Positions 48,199 through 59,400 of a stretch of 64,000 nt of DNA are shown piece after piece. The notes under the pieces were generated by a model. It saw only the letters and a program-made list of their open reading frames with translations, did no database searches and was not told where the DNA came from. Position 1 is the stretch's first letter. The number at the start of each line of letters is the position of its first letter. Made by a program: the position numbers and the translations under genes. The DNA is from Cafeteria roenbergensis (lineage: Eukaryota > Sar > Bigyra > Bicosoecida > Cafeteriaceae). The stretch lies in contig VLTN01000096.1 of assembly GCA_008330645.1 (NCBI GenBank), positions 1-64,000 of the forward strand, given 5' to 3'.

Positions 48199-51100
48199 AT
48201 GGCCTCCTCTGGGCGGCTAGAGTTCCGCATTGAGGGGATGACGTGCACCAGCTGCTCGTCAGCCGTGCAGGGCGCAATGATGACGGTGGACGGCGTGACA
48301 GGCGCCGAGTGAGCCGGCGCCAGCTGCGTTGTGCTGCCACGGGGGGGGCGCGTGCCACGGCGATTGCGTCCCCCCCCGCCAAGTCTCGACGCGGTGCCAA
48401 AAGCTGGCACTTCGTTTTGCCCAATCACCCCCTGCAACCCTGTTGGGAGGGGATCACGGCTGACGGAACCCGCTTCTGCGCGGGCAGCTCGTTGTCAGGC
48501 AGCTCGCGAGTCGCCATCAGTTGCAGCAGCGCGGCGCACCTTGGGGCGCCCGCCAGTGGCCAGCTGCCCCGCTGCCTCTCTGCGCCCGCCGAGAGCCCCG
48601 CCCTCGCAGCATTTCGGTCATGGCAGGCAAGGCCGTTGTCAAGTTTGACTCGGCCAGGCCCGTGGACGCGGAGGCGGTGGTGCGGGCCGTCGAGGACGCT
48701 GGCTTCGAGGCCCAGCCGCTCAAGGCCAAGCCCGCCCGGGCCGCCAGGACCGAGGCCCGCCTCTCTGTAGAGGGCATGACATGCGCATCATGCTCGGGCT
48801 CCGTCCAGCAGGCACTGGAAGCCATTGACGGAGTGCTCGATGCCAAGTGAGGACTGGCAGTCGCAATCGAACCTCACAGCGGCCCGCCCTGCCCTTGCTC
48901 GAGACCCTAGCCGCCCGCGCGCCTTGCAACGAGCCGTACCGTGCCCGCTCCCTATGCTTGCATGGGCGTGGTCGCGCTCGCAGGGTCGCACTGCTGAGCC
49001 ACGAGGCCAAGGTCGTTTTCGACCCCACGGTCACGACCGCCGCTGCACTCGCCGAGGCCATTAGCGACATCGGGTACGACGCAAGCGTAAAGTCCGAGAC
49101 CAAGGTGGCGAGCGGTGCTGTCCGGAAGGACCTGTCGGCCCCTGTTCAGCTGCGGGTGCTCCGCGGAGCAGATGCGGCCGCCGTGCTTGCAGCTGTGCGC
49201 GCCCTCCCGGGCGTGGGCGAGGCCGAGCTCTCGGCCAAGGGAGCCCTCGTCGCTCGTCGCGGTGCCGAAAAGGGGGCCTGGCTCCGTCAGCGTCACGTCA
49301 GGGACGCAATTGTGTCAGCGGGGGGGACGCCGCGCCCGCCCAGGTCGGGGGCAGGCCCCTCCAGCAGCACCGGCAGCGGCGCCGACGGCGCTGGCGACAA
49401 TGACGACGATGAGGACGACGATGAGGACGACGCCCACGACAGCTCAGCCAGCCGCGACCAAACCAACGCGGAGCGCACGGCCAAGGAGATCGCGCACTGG
49501 CGGTTTAACCTCATCCTCGCCCTGATTCCGACCATTCCCATCACCTTCTTCACGCTGGTTCTGGGCCAGATCATCCCAGGATCCATCCCCGCGCTGGACG
49601 CGCATGTGGTTCCCGGCCTGATGCTGCGCATGCTCCTCGCGTGGGTGCTGGCGACGCCCCTGCAGTTCGTCGTTGGATGGCCCTTCATGTACCACGCCTG
49701 GCTGCGCCTGCGCGGCGGCTGCACCATGGGAATGGACTTCCTCATCGCCATCGGCACGCTCACGGCCTATCTTTACTCCGTCGTGGAGCTGTCCATCGCC
49801 ATCGCGTCGGGCGGCGAGCACAAGGCCGCGGACTTTTTCGACGCTGGCGCGCTGATTCTGACCTTTGTGGTGCTCGGGAAGTACCTTGAGAGCGCCGCCA
49901 AGGGCCGCACGGCCTCGGCGCTGACCTCCCTGCTGATGCTGCAGCCGGACGAGGCGGCAGTGCTCGAGCCAGCCGGGGCAGCAGCGAGCGCAGAGACCGC
50001 GGCGGCTGCGGCTGCTGCCGAGCAGGCAGAGGCGGAGTCGGGTGGCCCTGTGGATGCGGCACAGGTGGAGCTGTCGACCGTGCATGCGACCAAGCCGCCT
50101 GCGGCCGCCGGGGAAGGCCGCCCGAGAGCGGACGAGGAGGACGGCGGGGACGAGGAGGACGCCGAGGCGAGTGCCGAGGCCGTCGCCATGGGCGTGTTCT
50201 CGGCCTCCCGCCACCCCGGTCTTGTGGTTCGGACGGTGGCTGTGAGCGAGCTGGAAGAGGGCGACGTGGTGCGCGTGGCGCCGGGGGCGCGAGTGCCGGT
50301 GGACGGCGTGGTGCTGGCCGGCCGCAGCGTGGCCGACGAGTCGGCCATGACTGGCGAGAGCATGCCCGTTCGGAAGCACCCCGGGTCGGAGGCGCTCGCC
50401 GCCACGGTCAACACGGGGTCGGGCGCGCTGCTGGTGCGCGCCACGCGTGTGGGCGCCGACACGGCAATCGCTAACATCGTCAAGCTGGTGGAGGACGCTC
50501 AGCTCTCCCAGGCCCCGGTCCAGGCCATTGCGGACCGCATCTCGTCCGTGTTCGCCCCCTCGGTGCTCGTGGTCGCTGCCATCTCTGCGGCAGCCTGGGC
50601 CATTGCGCTGGCAGCCGGCGGCGTGCCTGCCGACTGGGTGCCAGCGTCCCTCGGGGACGTGGCCTTTTGTCTGCGGTTCGGGCTCTCGGTGGTTGTGATC
50701 GCCTGCCCGTGCGCCCTCGGCCTGGCCACGCCCACGGCAGTTATGGTGGGAACGGGGGTGGGGGCGCGCCTCGGAGTGCTGATCAAGGGGGGCGAGCCCC
50801 TCGAACTGCTTCACGGCGTCGACACCATCGTCTTCGACAAGACTGGAACGCTCACCGTCGGAAAGCCGCGCGTTGTGAGCGTGAGCATGCTTGGCGACCA
50901 GAAGCCTGCCAGCGAGGGCGCTGGGGCCGGGTGCTGCGCAGGCAAGCCAACCTCGTCACTGACCCCTGTCGCCGCCCAAGGGGGAGCGGGCGCGAGCGAT
51001 GCCTCCGCGACTTCGTGCTGCTCTGGAGGCAGCACCGCAGTCAAGGCGCCGGCGTCCACTGCCGCCGCCAGCTCGCGAGTCCAAGCCCGGCGGATGCTGG

Positions 51101-52314
51101 CGCTGGCCGCGGCGGCTGAGCGAGGGAGCGACCACCCGCTCGCCCGCGCCATTGTGTCTGGCGCCGTGGACGTGCTGGGCGAGGCAGAGGCGTCGCTTGG
51201 CGCCGACCGCTTCAACGAGGAGGCAGGTCACGGTGTCAGCGCCACCGTGGAGGGGAGCGCCGTGCTTGTGGGGACTCGGCGGTGGATGGCGCGCCACGGA
51301 ATGGTGCTGACCGCCTCGGCGGAGGAGGAGACCGCAGCGATGGAGGTGCTTGGCCGCACCGCCGTGCTGGTGGCCATCGACGGCGCTGTTGCCGGGGTCA
51401 TAGCGCTGGCTGACGAGATCAAGCCCGACGCACGCGATACGGTCAAGCGCCTTCAGGCCATGGGCGTCGCGGTGAGGATGCTAACGGGCGACAACCGCCG
51501 CGCTGCCGCCACAGTGGCACGTGAGCTGGGCATTCCGACGGACCTCGTGCAGGCCGAGGCACTGCCCTCGGGCAAAATTGCCACTGTGGAGGCGTTGCTC
51601 GACGAGGGCCGCCAGGTGGCGATGGTGGGCGACGGGATCAACGACGCGCCCGCACTGGCCAAGGCCACAGTCGGCGTGGCCATCGGCGCCGGCACGCAAG
51701 TAGCCATGGACGCGGCGGACGTGGTGCTGGTGCGCTCCGAACTGGCGGACATCGTGACGGCCGTGGACCTGAGCCGGGTGACCTTTCGCCGAATCTGGAT
51801 CAATTACTTCTTTGCCTTCATTTACAACACCCTTGGCATCCCCGTGGCGGCGGGGGCTCTCTACCCGGCGCTGCGCGTGGCGCTGCCCCCCGAGCTGGCG
51901 GCGCTGGCAATGGCCCTCTCGTCAGTGTGCGTCGTTCTGTCGTCGCTGGCGTTGCGCCGCTACAAGCCTCCTCGCGTGGGAGGTGCGCGGCGCCCGTCGG
52001 GTGGAGCTAGTCCTGAGGAAGGCAGCACATCTGATCTCGAAGCTGAAGCCGCCTCGGAGCTGACGTCGCTTCTGCTTGAGCCCGGATGCAGCTGTGACTG
52101 CGGCACGGCCTGCGCGGCAAACAACCGACTCCATGCTGTCAGGGACCGCTCTGGCGGCGCCAGGGTCGCAGAAGCCGCCATTGAGGCGCTTTTCGAAGTT
52201 CGAGGCCAGACAGGCACTTGCAAGTGCGGGTGCGTTTGCACAACCGTCGAAGGAAAGCTTGCGCCTGCGAAGATTCAGGTGGCCCCGGCTCATCCTACGG
52301 GCGAGAGTGCATGA
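48199..52314 (+). CDS. Copper-transporting P1B-type ATPase (1225 aa, three exons)
   Basis: This pump exports Cu(I) into the secretory pathway or out of the cell. Exons are 48199-48308, 48610-48846 and 48984-52314, with GTGAGC/GTGAGG donors, CGCAG acceptors and all phases matching. Two N-terminal HMA domains carry GMTCTSC and GMTCASC. A third HMA-like region lacks the Cys pair, and an acidic Asp stretch follows. The membrane core contains the actuator TGES, the CPC motif (CPCALGLATP), the phosphorylation site DKTGTLT, the nucleotide-domain HP in SDHPLARA, and the hinge GDGINDAP. Unusual features are a Ser/Thr/Ala-rich insertion after DKTGTLT with its own Cys pairs (GCCAG, CCSGG) and a C-terminal tail with CSCDCGTAC and CKCGCVC clusters. 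Confidence 0.93.
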
Positions 52315-53459
52315 GGCTGGGCCGCCGGCTGCCCGGGGGCGTGTCACGCCGCAACGACCAGAGCAGTTGCTGCCTTTTGTTGCGTGCTGTTGCCCGACTC
52401 TCCTGCCCCTTTTCGAACGAGCTCCAGGCGTTTTGCTTCGGCGGGGCGGGGAGCGGGATGAACCGTGCAGTCACAGCAGGCTTGAAGCCATGGGCCCTGC
52501 CGGGAGCACTCCACACATTGCGAACAGCCTTGTGGCCGGCTACAGGCCGGGTCAGTGCTCCGGGGCGCAATGTGTTTGGTAACCACGGGCCCCGGAGTCA
52601 CCACGAAACGTGCTGTAAGACTGACAACCGTGAATCTGTCCAGAGCCGGCAGTTCGTGCCCGAGAGTCCCACACCAACCTTGCTGTCTTGTTCCTGATTG
52701 GTGGAGTGCAGGCGTGGCTCGCCGATGATGATTTAATGGCAAGAGGCCAAGCGCCCGAAGCGCACGCTTTGCCAGAGAGCTGCTTGTCCTGGCCGCCCAC
52801 GCAGGCGGGCAGACCAGAGCCCAGGACAACCCTGGGTTACGCAGGGGGCACCCCCAGTACGCTGTGGGGAAGCCGCGAAGCCCAAGAGAGCGCCGAGACG
52901 CACGCCGGCTCTGCCGGGGTAGACTCTACGTCTGCGGACCAATGCGAACCCAACCGGGCACCGGCCTATCCGCCCTGTGCCACCGCCCTCCCCCCCCCAG
53001 CCAACACCCCATCCCCTGCACGAGCTGCCTCCACCAGCACAGCGATAAGCATGGCGAGTATAGTCACTTCAGCTCACCCGCTGCACGACAGCGCCCTGGC
53101 GATGCGCTCACCGATGGAATGTGGGCGTGTCTCGTTGTCTTGCCGGCCATCTCCTGAAACGAAGCACCGCACTACCACCGATGATTCGGGCAAGATCACA
53201 AGCAGATCGCTACATTCCAGGGCCAAGCGCGGCACCAGCCTCTGAGAAAGCGGCAAGACTGTAACATGGAGGCAGCTGGTCACCGCGCGATTGGCCAATC
53301 GAAGTCCCTTCGATGCCAGCTCAGCCCAGCCCTGCACACGCAGCGCTCGAGATCGGGACCGGGCTCTAGGGTCATCGCAAAAGCACTCGAGGCATCCAAT
53401 TCAAGCGGACGAGCCACCTATCACGAGGCAGAGTGCAAAGGGACACAGAAAAGGGACGA
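52315..53459. other. Host intergenic region
   Basis: About 1.1 kb between the copper ATPase and the giant surface-protein gene. Several open frames exist on both strands, but none shows a recognisable domain, conserved-looking segment or good splice context. I see no RNA gene. The promoter of the giant gene should lie here. Confidence 0.5.
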
Positions 53460-56400
53460 ATGCCACGAATTCCGCTCGCCGTCGTTTGGAGCTTCGTGGC
53501 CCTTGCCACAGCGCAAGGCTCCAGCGCCCAAGCCCACGTGAGTTCCTTGGGGCCCGCCCGACCGCAGCACGCATGCACTCACTGATGCGAAGCACCTTGC
53601 AGAGAGCTATGATGCTCGCGTGGGCTCGAAGGGCCTGGGCGCGCGCTGGAATGCCAGGTCGCGAAAAAACTGGCTGGCCAGGCAAAGGCGGCCCCTCGCA
53701 TCTGACTGCCCCTCGAGTGCCTACTGCCCTCGTTGTCTGCCCATGGGGTCCTCCCAAAATGCAGGAGGGCCTCCCCCCAGCGCATCCTGCTGACGCGAAC
53801 TCGCGACTGCGGCAGGCGCAGCAAGCCGCGAGCTGGCTGCTCCGTACGCTTGGCGAAACGGCTGGTCCGGAAACGCCTCAGAAGCTGCAGTCCATGCGAC
53901 TCTCAGCCGCGCACGACGCGTCGACAACTCAAGGAGCCCGCGAGAAGCCGCAGAACCAGCAAGCCGCGGGCGGAGATGCTCTCAGCTCTATGCCAGCAGG
54001 TGGAAGCCCAAAGCAGGCCCAGCTTTTGGCCCGAACGCAAGAACTGATCCTGCCACAGAGCAGTCACAGAGTTCGACTGCTGAACGGCGACACAAGCATG
54101 TCGCCCTCGTCTTCCCCGACCCCGAGCTCGAGCATCACCCCGTCAGGCACCGCCTCGCCAACCTCCTCGCCGACCCCGACCCCGAGCTCGAGCATCACCC
54201 CGTCAGGCACGGCCTCGCCGACGACCTTGCCAACAACCACGCCGACCCCGACCCCGAGCTCGAGCATCACCCCGTCGAGCACCGCCTCGCCAACGACCAC
54301 GCCGTCTCCGACCCCGAGCTCGAGCATCACCCCATCGAGCACCGCCTCTCCGACGACCACGCCGACCTCGACCCCGAGCTCGAGCATCACCCCGTCGAGC
54401 ACGGCCTCGCCGACGACCACGCCGACCCCGACCCCGAGCTCGAGCATCACCCCGTCGAGCACCGCCTCGCCGACGACCACGCCGACCCCGACCCCGAGCT
54501 CGAGCATCACCCCGTCGGGCACGGCCTCGCCGACGACCACTCCGACCCCGACCCCGAGCTCGAGCATCACCCCGTCAGGCACGGCCTCGCCGACTAGCTC
54601 GCCGACGACCACGCCGACCCCGACCCCGAGCTCGAGCATCACCCCATCGAGCACGGCCTCGCCGACGACCACGCCGTCTCCAACCCGAGCTCGAGCATCA
54701 CCCCATCGAGCACGGCCTCGCCGACGACCACGCCGACCCCGACCCCGAGCTCGAGCATCACCCCGTCGAGCACCGCCTCGCCGACGACCACGCCGTCTCC
54801 AACCCCGAGCTCGAGCATCACCCCGTCAGGCACGGCCTCGCCGACGAGCTCACCGACGACCACACCGACCCCGACCCCGAGCTCGAGCATCACCCCGTCG
54901 AGCACGGCCTCGCCGACGACCACGCCGACCCCGACCCCGAGCTCGAGCATCACCCCGTCGGGCACGGCCTCGCCGACGACCACGCCGACCCCGACCCCGA
55001 GCTCGAGCATCACCCCGTCGAGCACCGCCTCGCCGACGACCACGCCGACGACCACATCGACGGCCACGCCGACGACCACTCCGTCCTCGACCCCGAGCTC
55101 GAGTGCCACCTCGTCGAGCACCGCCACGCCGACCTCCTCGCCGACGACCTCATCGACGAGCTCGCCGACGACCACGCCGACCCCGACCCCGAGCTCGAGC
55201 ATCACCCCGTCGAGCACCGCCTCGCCGACGACCACGCCGACCTCGACCCCGAGCTCGAGCATCACCCCGTCGAGCACGGCCTCGCCGACGACCACGCCGA
55301 CCCCGACCCCGAGCTCGAGCATCACCCCGTCAGGCACCGCCTCGCCGACGACCACGCCGACGACCACATCGACGGCCACGCCGACGACCACGCCGACCCC
55401 GACCCCGAGCTCGAGTGCCACCTCGTCGAGACACGCCGACCTCCTCGCCGACGACCTCATCGACGAGCTCGCCGACGACCACGCCGACCCCGACCCCGAG
55501 CTCGAGCATCACCCCGTCGAGCACCGCCACGCCGACGACCACGCCGACCCCGACCCCGAGCTCGAGCATCAGCATCACCCCGTCGAGCACCGCCTCGCCG
55601 ACGACCACGCCGTCCCCGACCCGAGCTCGAGCATCACCCCGTCACGGCCCCGTCGACGACCACATCGACGCCGACGCCGACGACCACGCCGACGACCACA
55701 TCGACGGCCACGCCGACGACCACGCCGACCCCGACCCCGAGCTCGAGCATCACCTCGTCGAGCACCGGCCTCGTCGACGACCTCATCGACGAGCTCGCCG
55801 ACGACCACGCCGACCCCGACCCCGAGCTCGAGCATCACCCGTCGAGCACCGCCTCGTCGACGACCACGCCGACCCCGACCCCGAGCTCGAGCATCACCCC
55901 GTCGAGCACCGCCTCGCCGACGACCACGCGACGACCCCGACCCGAGCTCGAGCATCACCCGTCGAGCACGCCGACCTCCTCGTCGACGACCTCATCGACG
56001 AGCTCGCCGACGACCACGCCGTCCCCGACCCCGAGCTCGAGCATCACCCCGTCGAGCACCGCCTCGCCGACGACCACGCCGACCTCGACCCCGAGCTCGA
56101 GCATCACCCCGTCGAGCACGGCCACGCCGACGACCACGCCGACCTCGACCCCGAGCTCGAGCATCACCCCGTCGAGCACCGCCTCGCCGACGACCACGCC
56201 GTCCCCGACCCCGAGCTCGAGCATCACCCCGTCGAGCACGGCCTCGTCGACGACCTCGCCGACGACCACATCGACGGCCACGCCGACGACCACGCCAACC
56301 TCGACCCCGAGCTCGAGTGCCACCTCGTCGAGCACCGCCACGCCGACCCCCCCGCCGACGACCTCACCGACGAGCTCGCCGACAACCACGCCGACCCCGA

Positions 56401-59400
56401 CCCCGAGCTCGAGCATCACCCCGTCGAGCACCGCTCGCCGACGACCACGCCGACGACCCCGAGCTCGAGCATCGACCCCGTCGAGCGACGGCCACGCCGA
56501 CGACCACGACGCGACGACCCGACCCCGAGCTCGAGCATCACCCCGTCGAGCACCGCCTCGCCGACGACCACGCCGACCCCGACCCCGAGCTCGAGCATCA
56601 CCCTCGTCGAGCACCGCCTCGTCGACGACCTCCTCGCCGACGACCCACATCGACGGCCGACGCCGACGACCACGCCGACCGACGACCCCGAGCGAGCTCG
56701 AGTGCCACCTCGTCGAGCACCGCCACGCCGACCTCCTCGCCGACGACCTCATCGACGAGCTCGCCGACAACCACGCCGACCCCGACCCCGAGCTCGAGCA
56801 TCACCCCGTCGAGCACGGCCTCGCCGACGACCTCGCCAACCTCGACCCCGAGCTCGAGCATCACCCCGTCGAGCACGGCCTCGCCGACGACCTCGCCAAC
56901 CTCGACCCCGAGCTCGAGCATCACCCCGTCGGGCACCTCCTCGCCGACGGCCACGCCGACGAGCACGCCGTCTAGCAGCCCTGCACCGCCGCTTCCGGCG
57001 CGCCTGGACATTATAGAAGTGAGTGGCGCTGCAGCGGAGGGCGGCCACGGGGCCTCATACACTGTTCGTCTTTCTGACCCGCCAGGCTTTGCCGTGAACA
57101 TTGCTCCGGTCGCCTCCTTCTCTGCCAGCGGCGCGCCTCTTCCGGCCGGCCAGCTCTCGCTCCGCAATGCCAGCGGCGCCGCCATCGCCTCCGTCACCCT
57201 GGACGCCTCCAACTGGGACACTGGGGTGACCGTGACGGTTGTCATCGGCGACGACGACATCGACATGGGCGCCTCCTTCGGCGTGACCGTGGCGCACGTG
57301 CTTGAGAGCGCCGACCCGCGCTTCACCGGAGAAGCCGCGGTCCAAACAGGCGTCAGCATCACCGTGGCGGACAACGACCAGGCCGGGGTGACTATGCAGC
57401 TCGTCGACGGCGCGTCTGCCCCCGTGACCAGCCTTGAGCTGACCGAGGACAGCGCCTCCTCTACCGGTTTCATCCGTGTGGCGCTGGCCACCGTGCCGTC
57501 GGTGCCCCAGGCGTCCATCACCGTGCGCCTCACCGCCTCGGCCGACATCTTCCTGCGCACCGTGTCCGGCGCCGCGTCCGTCTTCCCCACCATCTCCGTC
57601 ACCTTCATTCCCGGCCAGCGGAGCATCGACGTGGCCATTGCCAACCCCAGCAACAACGTGGACGAGCCCGACGTGCCCAGCGTGCAGGTGTCCCTCACGC
57701 TCGGCGGCCTCGGCGTCGTCGTCCGCGCCGCCGAGTATGCCAGCCTGGCCGACGTGGAGCTGTCCCAGACGCTCTCCCTGGTCGACGACGACGCCTTCGC
57801 CGTGCTCGCGGCCTTTGGCTCCGCGGCCAACATCGGCGCCACCTCTGGCCCCGGCGCCGATGCCACCTTCAAGCTTGGCTCCACTGTGGACGAGTCCCCG
57901 GCATATACCTCGGCCTTCGGGGCGGAGGTCTCCGAGGGCGCCTCTGACGCGACTGGCGTGGCTCGCCTCTACGTGAAGCTGCAGGCCGCGCCCCCCGCCG
58001 GCCAGAGCGTGCTCGTGCGTCCCAGCAGCGTGAACGAGCGCCTCACAATGCTCACCGGTGCCGACGCGACCGCCGCCGGCGCGTCACATTACGGCGCCGC
58101 CTTTTCCACGAGGGCAACTGGAACGCCCCTCAGGTGCTCGCCTTCGCAGCCGTTGACGACTTCGTGGCGCTTCGCCGCGGCACGTCTGAGTTCTCCAGCT
58201 CCGACCCTGCCGGCACCTTCGAGATGGTGCGCGTGCAGCTCAGCGTCGACCCTGAGTTTTCCACTGCCGAGAGCTACATCGGCGCTGCCGCAGGCACCGT
58301 GGCCGCCATCGTCAAGCGCAACGACGATGACCGCAACGCCGTGGCCATGCTTGGCCTTGATGGCTCGCCGCTCCCCGCTGCGGATAGCGAGAGCCCCGTG
58401 GCTGCCAGCCTTACCGAGGGCACCTTCGACTCGGCGACCGAGGTCCTCGTGGCGCTCTCCTCCCGGCCAATGGGCGACCAGGGCGTGACCGTGTCGCTGT
58501 CGGCGCTGAGCCCCCGCGTGGTTGCGCAGCCGTCCACCGTGACGCTCACCGCAGACAACTGGCAAACGGGCGAACCGGTTCGCATCGAGGTTGTCGACGA
58601 CTCGCTGGCGCAGCCGGCAAAGGACACCGTCATCGTCGTTGCGGCGGCAAGCTCTGGCGACGGCTTCGAGGGCTACTCCGAGGCGTCCACCACCGTGGCT
58701 GTCTATGACGATGACTCTGCCCTGCCGATGATCGGCGGCGCGATGCCAGGCCATGTCCTCAGCACCCCGCTCCACGAAGGCGCCAGCTCCACACTCAGCC
58801 TCTCTCTGGGAGCGGCGTTCCCCGACTCCTCACCCGTTTTGGTTTTGGTGACGGCACCTGCTTTCAATGGTGGTGTGGCTGCGACCGTGTCACCGTTAAC
58901 TGCTTCTCTTACCTTCACCGCCGCAGGTGCTGCTGGCGCCCAGGACATAGACGTCACCGTCCCGGACGATCAGGTGGCTGGAGACGGATCTGCTCAAGTC
59001 TGCGTGTCCATCGTCGCTTCGGAGGCCGCTGCTTATGCTGCTGTGACGGAGCAACAGTGCTTCACGGCCGTTGTGCGCGACGATTCCGACGTTGCAGGCC
59101 TGAGCGCGGCTGCGGTGGATGATACGTTCGCCAGCGCGACCGCGGCCGTTGCTGGAAACATCCTTGCCGGGGGTTCGCTGGTCGCGACAGAGACCATCCC
59201 CGGCCTGCTGAGCGTGCGCCTCACGTCCATGCCTCGCGGCGTCGTCTCGTTGTCGCTCGCCGTGCGCTCTGCCACCGAGTCTGTGGTGGGAGGCGATCCT
59301 GTCGCCATCGCCGAGTCCGGCATTGCCTTGTCGCCCGACTCCGTCACCTTCACGACCAACAACTGGGACACCCAGCTGAATGTTGAAGTGAGCTCCACCG

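Noticed and set aside
52688-53245. 185-residue plus-strand frame upstream of the giant gene
   Set aside because: No domain, low-complexity Pro/Ala/Arg composition, no splice context; not distinguishable from chance in GC-rich DNA.
54097-56965. CRISPR-like array (regular ~60-bp repetition)
   Set aside because: Units are contiguous coding repeats with no unique spacers, in a eukaryotic intron-containing gene.
54064-57884. Very long minus-strand frames with Val/Gly/Glu repeats ([20 protein letters not shown] type)
   Set aside because: They are the antisense of the Ser/Thr/Pro minisatellite. The repeat unit lacks stops on several frames, and the plus strand has the signal peptide and Calx-beta continuation.
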